Below are positions 62,308-64,000 of a DNA stretch of 64,000 nucleotides, piece after piece. Below the pieces are notes generated by a model. The model worked only from the letters and a program-made list of their open reading frames with translations, ran no database searches and was not told where the DNA came from. Origin of the DNA: Novosphingobium beihaiense. Lineage in GTDB: Bacteria; Pseudomonadota; Alphaproteobacteria; Sphingomonadales; Sphingomonadaceae. Position numbers and translations under genes: made by a program. The stretch is taken from assembly GCF_022832375.1 (NCBI RefSeq), contig NZ_JALHLG010000024.1, positions 1-64,000 on the forward strand, given 5' to 3'. Within the stretch, counting starts at the first letter, position 1, and each line of letters starts with the position of its first letter.

Positions 62308-63195
62308 GTGCTGCTTTCTGACATGCTGGCCGGGTTGCCGGCGGAAGTTGTCCGCGATGTTGAAGTCATCGGTTTCGGGCCGCTCAGTACGATGGCCGAG
62401 GGCGTGCTTCACTATTTCTCGGATGCGCGTTTCGAGCATCAACTGATCTCGCTTTCCGGCGCGCGGGCCGTGCTTGCGACGCGCGAACTGGCGGGGCATG
62501 TTCCGGCGCATTACGGCCTGGCCTTGTGCACCGATCCCAAGGAAGTGTTCCTGAAGGCCTACCGGCTTCACGGTGCGGATCTGGAAGCCGTGGAACCCTT
62601 TCCTAACGAGATCGATCCCAGCGCGCGCATCCATCCGCGCGCCGTCATTGCCGGTCACAGCGTTCGTATCGGCGCCAATGTGTCGATCGGCGCCAATGCG
62701 GTGGTGCATGAACGCGTGACGATCGAGGATGACGCCTCCGTGGGCGCCAACAGCGTTCTGGGCGGGGACGGTTTCGAGGTCGGCATCGTGGACGGGTGCC
62801 AGATCGTGGTGCCGCACTACGGCTCGGTGCTGGTCCGGCGCGGCGCGGTGATCCACACCAACGTTTCGGTCGATTGGGGAATATATGGAGGCTGTACCGA
62901 GATCGGTGAAGGTTCGGTGGTCGATAACCTGGTCCATGTGGCACATAACGTGAAGATCGGGCGCAATTGCCAGATCATCGCCTGCGTCATGCTGGGCGGT
63001 TCCACCGTGATCGGGGACGGGGCACGGATCGGACCTAATGCCACCGTGTCGAACGGGCTGCGGATCGGCCGGAACGCCCGGATCACGCTGGGCGCGGTGG
63101 TCACGCGCGATGTCGAGGAGGGAGGGCATGTGACCGGTAATTTCGCCATCCCGCACCCGCAGTTCATCGACAATCTTCGCAAGGGGCGGTCATGA
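62308..63195 (+). CDS. LpxD-like left-handed beta-helix acyltransferase
   Basis: A 295-residue acyltransferase with a variable N-terminal domain (1-95) and hexapeptide repeats (about 100-280: IHPRAVIAGHSVRIGANVSI and so on). VHVAHNVKIGRNCQII holds the catalytic His of the LpxD type, suggesting N-acylation of an amino sugar. It is not next to lipid A genes, so it probably acts on a surface polysaccharide sugar. It starts with GTG after GGGGGAAC, 13 bases after the deacetylase stop; its end overlaps the next ATG. Confidence 0.87.
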   Translation: MLLSDMLAGLPAEVVRDVEVIGFGPLSTMAEGVLHYFSDARFEHQLISLSGARAVLATRELAGHVPAHYGLALCTDPKEVFLKAYRLHGADLEAVEPFPNEIDPSARIHPRAVIAGHSVRIGANVSIGANAVVHERVTIEDDASVGANSVLGGDGFEVGIVDGCQIVVPHYGSVLVRRGAVIHTNVSVDWGIYGGCTEIGEGSVVDNLVHVAHNVKIGRNCQIIACVMLGGSTVIGDGARIGPNATVSNGLRIGRNARITLGAVVTRDVEEGGHVTGNFAIPHPQFIDNLRKGRS

Positions 63196-63893
63196 CCGGC
63201 GCGATCACGCCCGGGGCTTCGCCGGTGGATGAGCTGGCACGGCTGCTGAAGATCGATCGCGCGCTTCTGGAGGAGGCGGTGCCCGGCATTGATGCCATGC
63301 TGGCGGCCGGGCCGTTGTCCGGGCTGGCGGAACTGGTGACGGCGGGGCTGCGCCGCGACGCAATGCTCGACAGTGCCGATGATGGCCTGCGCGCACAGAT
63401 CCTGAAGTACCATGCATCCGGCCTGATGACCGACCGTGAGCGCGCAGCCTTCTTCGGCCTGCCCGAAGGATGCCGGATGCGGGAGCGGGCCAAGATCCTT
63501 GCGCCCGAAAAGCTGCAGTGCGGCCGCAATGTCTGGATCGGCGAGGGGGCGATGCTGGACGCGCAGGGCGGGCTTACCATTGGCGATGGTACGCAGATCG
63601 GCGGCGGCGTTTTCGTCTGGACGCACAGTAGCCATCTGCAGGCGCAGCATAAGGAAACCTGCGTGTCCAAGGAGCATATGGTCTACAAGCCCACGCGGAT
63701 CGGCAGCCATTGCTTCATTGTCGGCCCCACGGTGATCACTGCCGGCGTTACCATCGGCGACGGCGCGGTTATTTCGCCGCTGACGTTCATCGACCGGGAC
63801 GTGGCCGAGGGTGAACGGGTCAGCGGCCCGCGCACGCTCAGGAAACTGGAAGAGCGGATCGACGAGCTGGAAAGGCGGCTTACCACGCCCTAG
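63192..63893 (+). CDS. Left-handed beta-helix acyltransferase
   Basis: A 233-residue protein: helical N-terminal part (about 10-90: VDELARLLKIDRALLEEAVPG), hexapeptide repeats (about 100-205: CGRNVWIGEGAMLDAQGGLT, GVFVWTHSSH, ITAGVTIGDGAVIS) and a short C-terminal coiled coil (RKLEERIDELERRL). The WTHSSH segment is like O-acetyltransferases of sugars. ATG overlaps the previous stop (ATGA). With the deacetylase and LpxD-like enzyme it forms a glycan-modifying set. Confidence 0.87.
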   Translation: MTGAITPGASPVDELARLLKIDRALLEEAVPGIDAMLAAGPLSGLAELVTAGLRRDAMLDSADDGLRAQILKYHASGLMTDRERAAFFGLPEGCRMRERAKILAPEKLQCGRNVWIGEGAMLDAQGGLTIGDGTQIGGGVFVWTHSSHLQAQHKETCVSKEHMVYKPTRIGSHCFIVGPTVITAGVTIGDGAVISPLTFIDRDVAEGERVSGPRTLRKLEERIDELERRLTTP

Positions 63894-63973
63894 TTGTTTA
63901 ATCCCTGAGCTTGGCAGGTATCGCCGCAGAGGGTTTGACGGATACGGAAAAAGGGGGCAGAACAATTCCGAAC

Positions 63974-64000
63974 ATGGTCCCTGCGATCATGTCTGGCCCT
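63974..64000 (+). CDS. Truncated 5' end of a further gene
   Basis: Nine codons (MVPAIMSGP) follow an AAAGGGGGC sequence at about 63950 and run off the window. VPAIMSG recalls the start of mannose-1-phosphate guanylyltransferases, which would suit the glycan genes before it, but nine residues cannot settle this. Confidence 0.35.

Overview
The window is high-GC DNA (roughly 65 percent by eye) from an alphaproteobacterium, most probably a sphingomonad such as Novosphingobium. This rests on gene content and order (prfA-prmC-DUF4167, exported S46 and M61 peptidases, DUF2171/DUF4870/DUF2889/DUF3088 proteins, a large catabolic block) and on short inverted repeats of the kind common in that group. 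No tRNA, rRNA, CRISPR array or intact transposase gene was seen.

Layout. 1-16.9 kb is mostly conserved housekeeping DNA: a truncated exported protein, an S46 dipeptidyl-peptidase, a small orphan protein, metK and lnt, the DUF4167-prmC-prfA-hisS group (all minus strand), an M61 peptidase, ppa, an exported adenosine-deaminase-like protein, a WYL-like protein and gabD. 17-43 kb is an accessory catabolic block: ALDH-SDR-P450-MDR-DUF2889, then a fused indolepyruvate:ferredoxin oxidoreductase; a GbsR/MarR regulator divergent from SDR-SnoaL-LLM oxidoreductase; SDR and LysR divergent from a biotin-dependent acyl-CoA carboxylase operon (beta subunit, DUF3088, alpha subunit, MaoC); IclR divergent from CoA ligase, hot-dog dehydratase, alpha/beta hydrolase, CaiB CoA-transferase and SDR. 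A lipoprotein-type PQQ/haem c dehydrogenase follows. Together these look like a route that oxidises a hydrophobic substrate to an acid, activates it with CoA, hydrates and dehydrogenates it, and carboxylates a branched or unsaturated acyl-CoA. The substrate cannot be read from the sequence.

45-53 kb holds small envelope and barrel proteins and the class I ribonucleotide reductase beta gene nrdB. Directly behind nrdB lies a compact three-gene restriction-modification island: C5-cytosine methyltransferase, NaeI-type endonuclease and Vsr nickase. A near-ideal promoter for it has a perfect alphaproteobacterial LexA box (GAAC-N7-GAAC) between its -35 and -10 elements. This predicted SOS-controlled restriction system is the most interesting feature of the window.

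53.5-64 kb returns to core genes (SDR, CNT nucleoside transporter, YhhQ queuosine-precursor transporter, argB, yggT, folD, marC). It ends in a probable surface-glycan locus: a WbmS-like deacetylase, two left-handed beta-helix acyltransferases and the start of one more gene.

Repeats punctuate the intergenic spaces: three copies of a 'CCCCGCGAAGGCGGGG' hairpin, four of a 'GTTCGTGTCGAGCGAAGTC' hairpin plus one relative, one 'CTGAACTTGTTTCAG' pair, and a CTAG-ended element whose ends form the stop codons of both flanking convergent genes. All coordinates come from reading the sequence; no homology search, alignment or folding was run.
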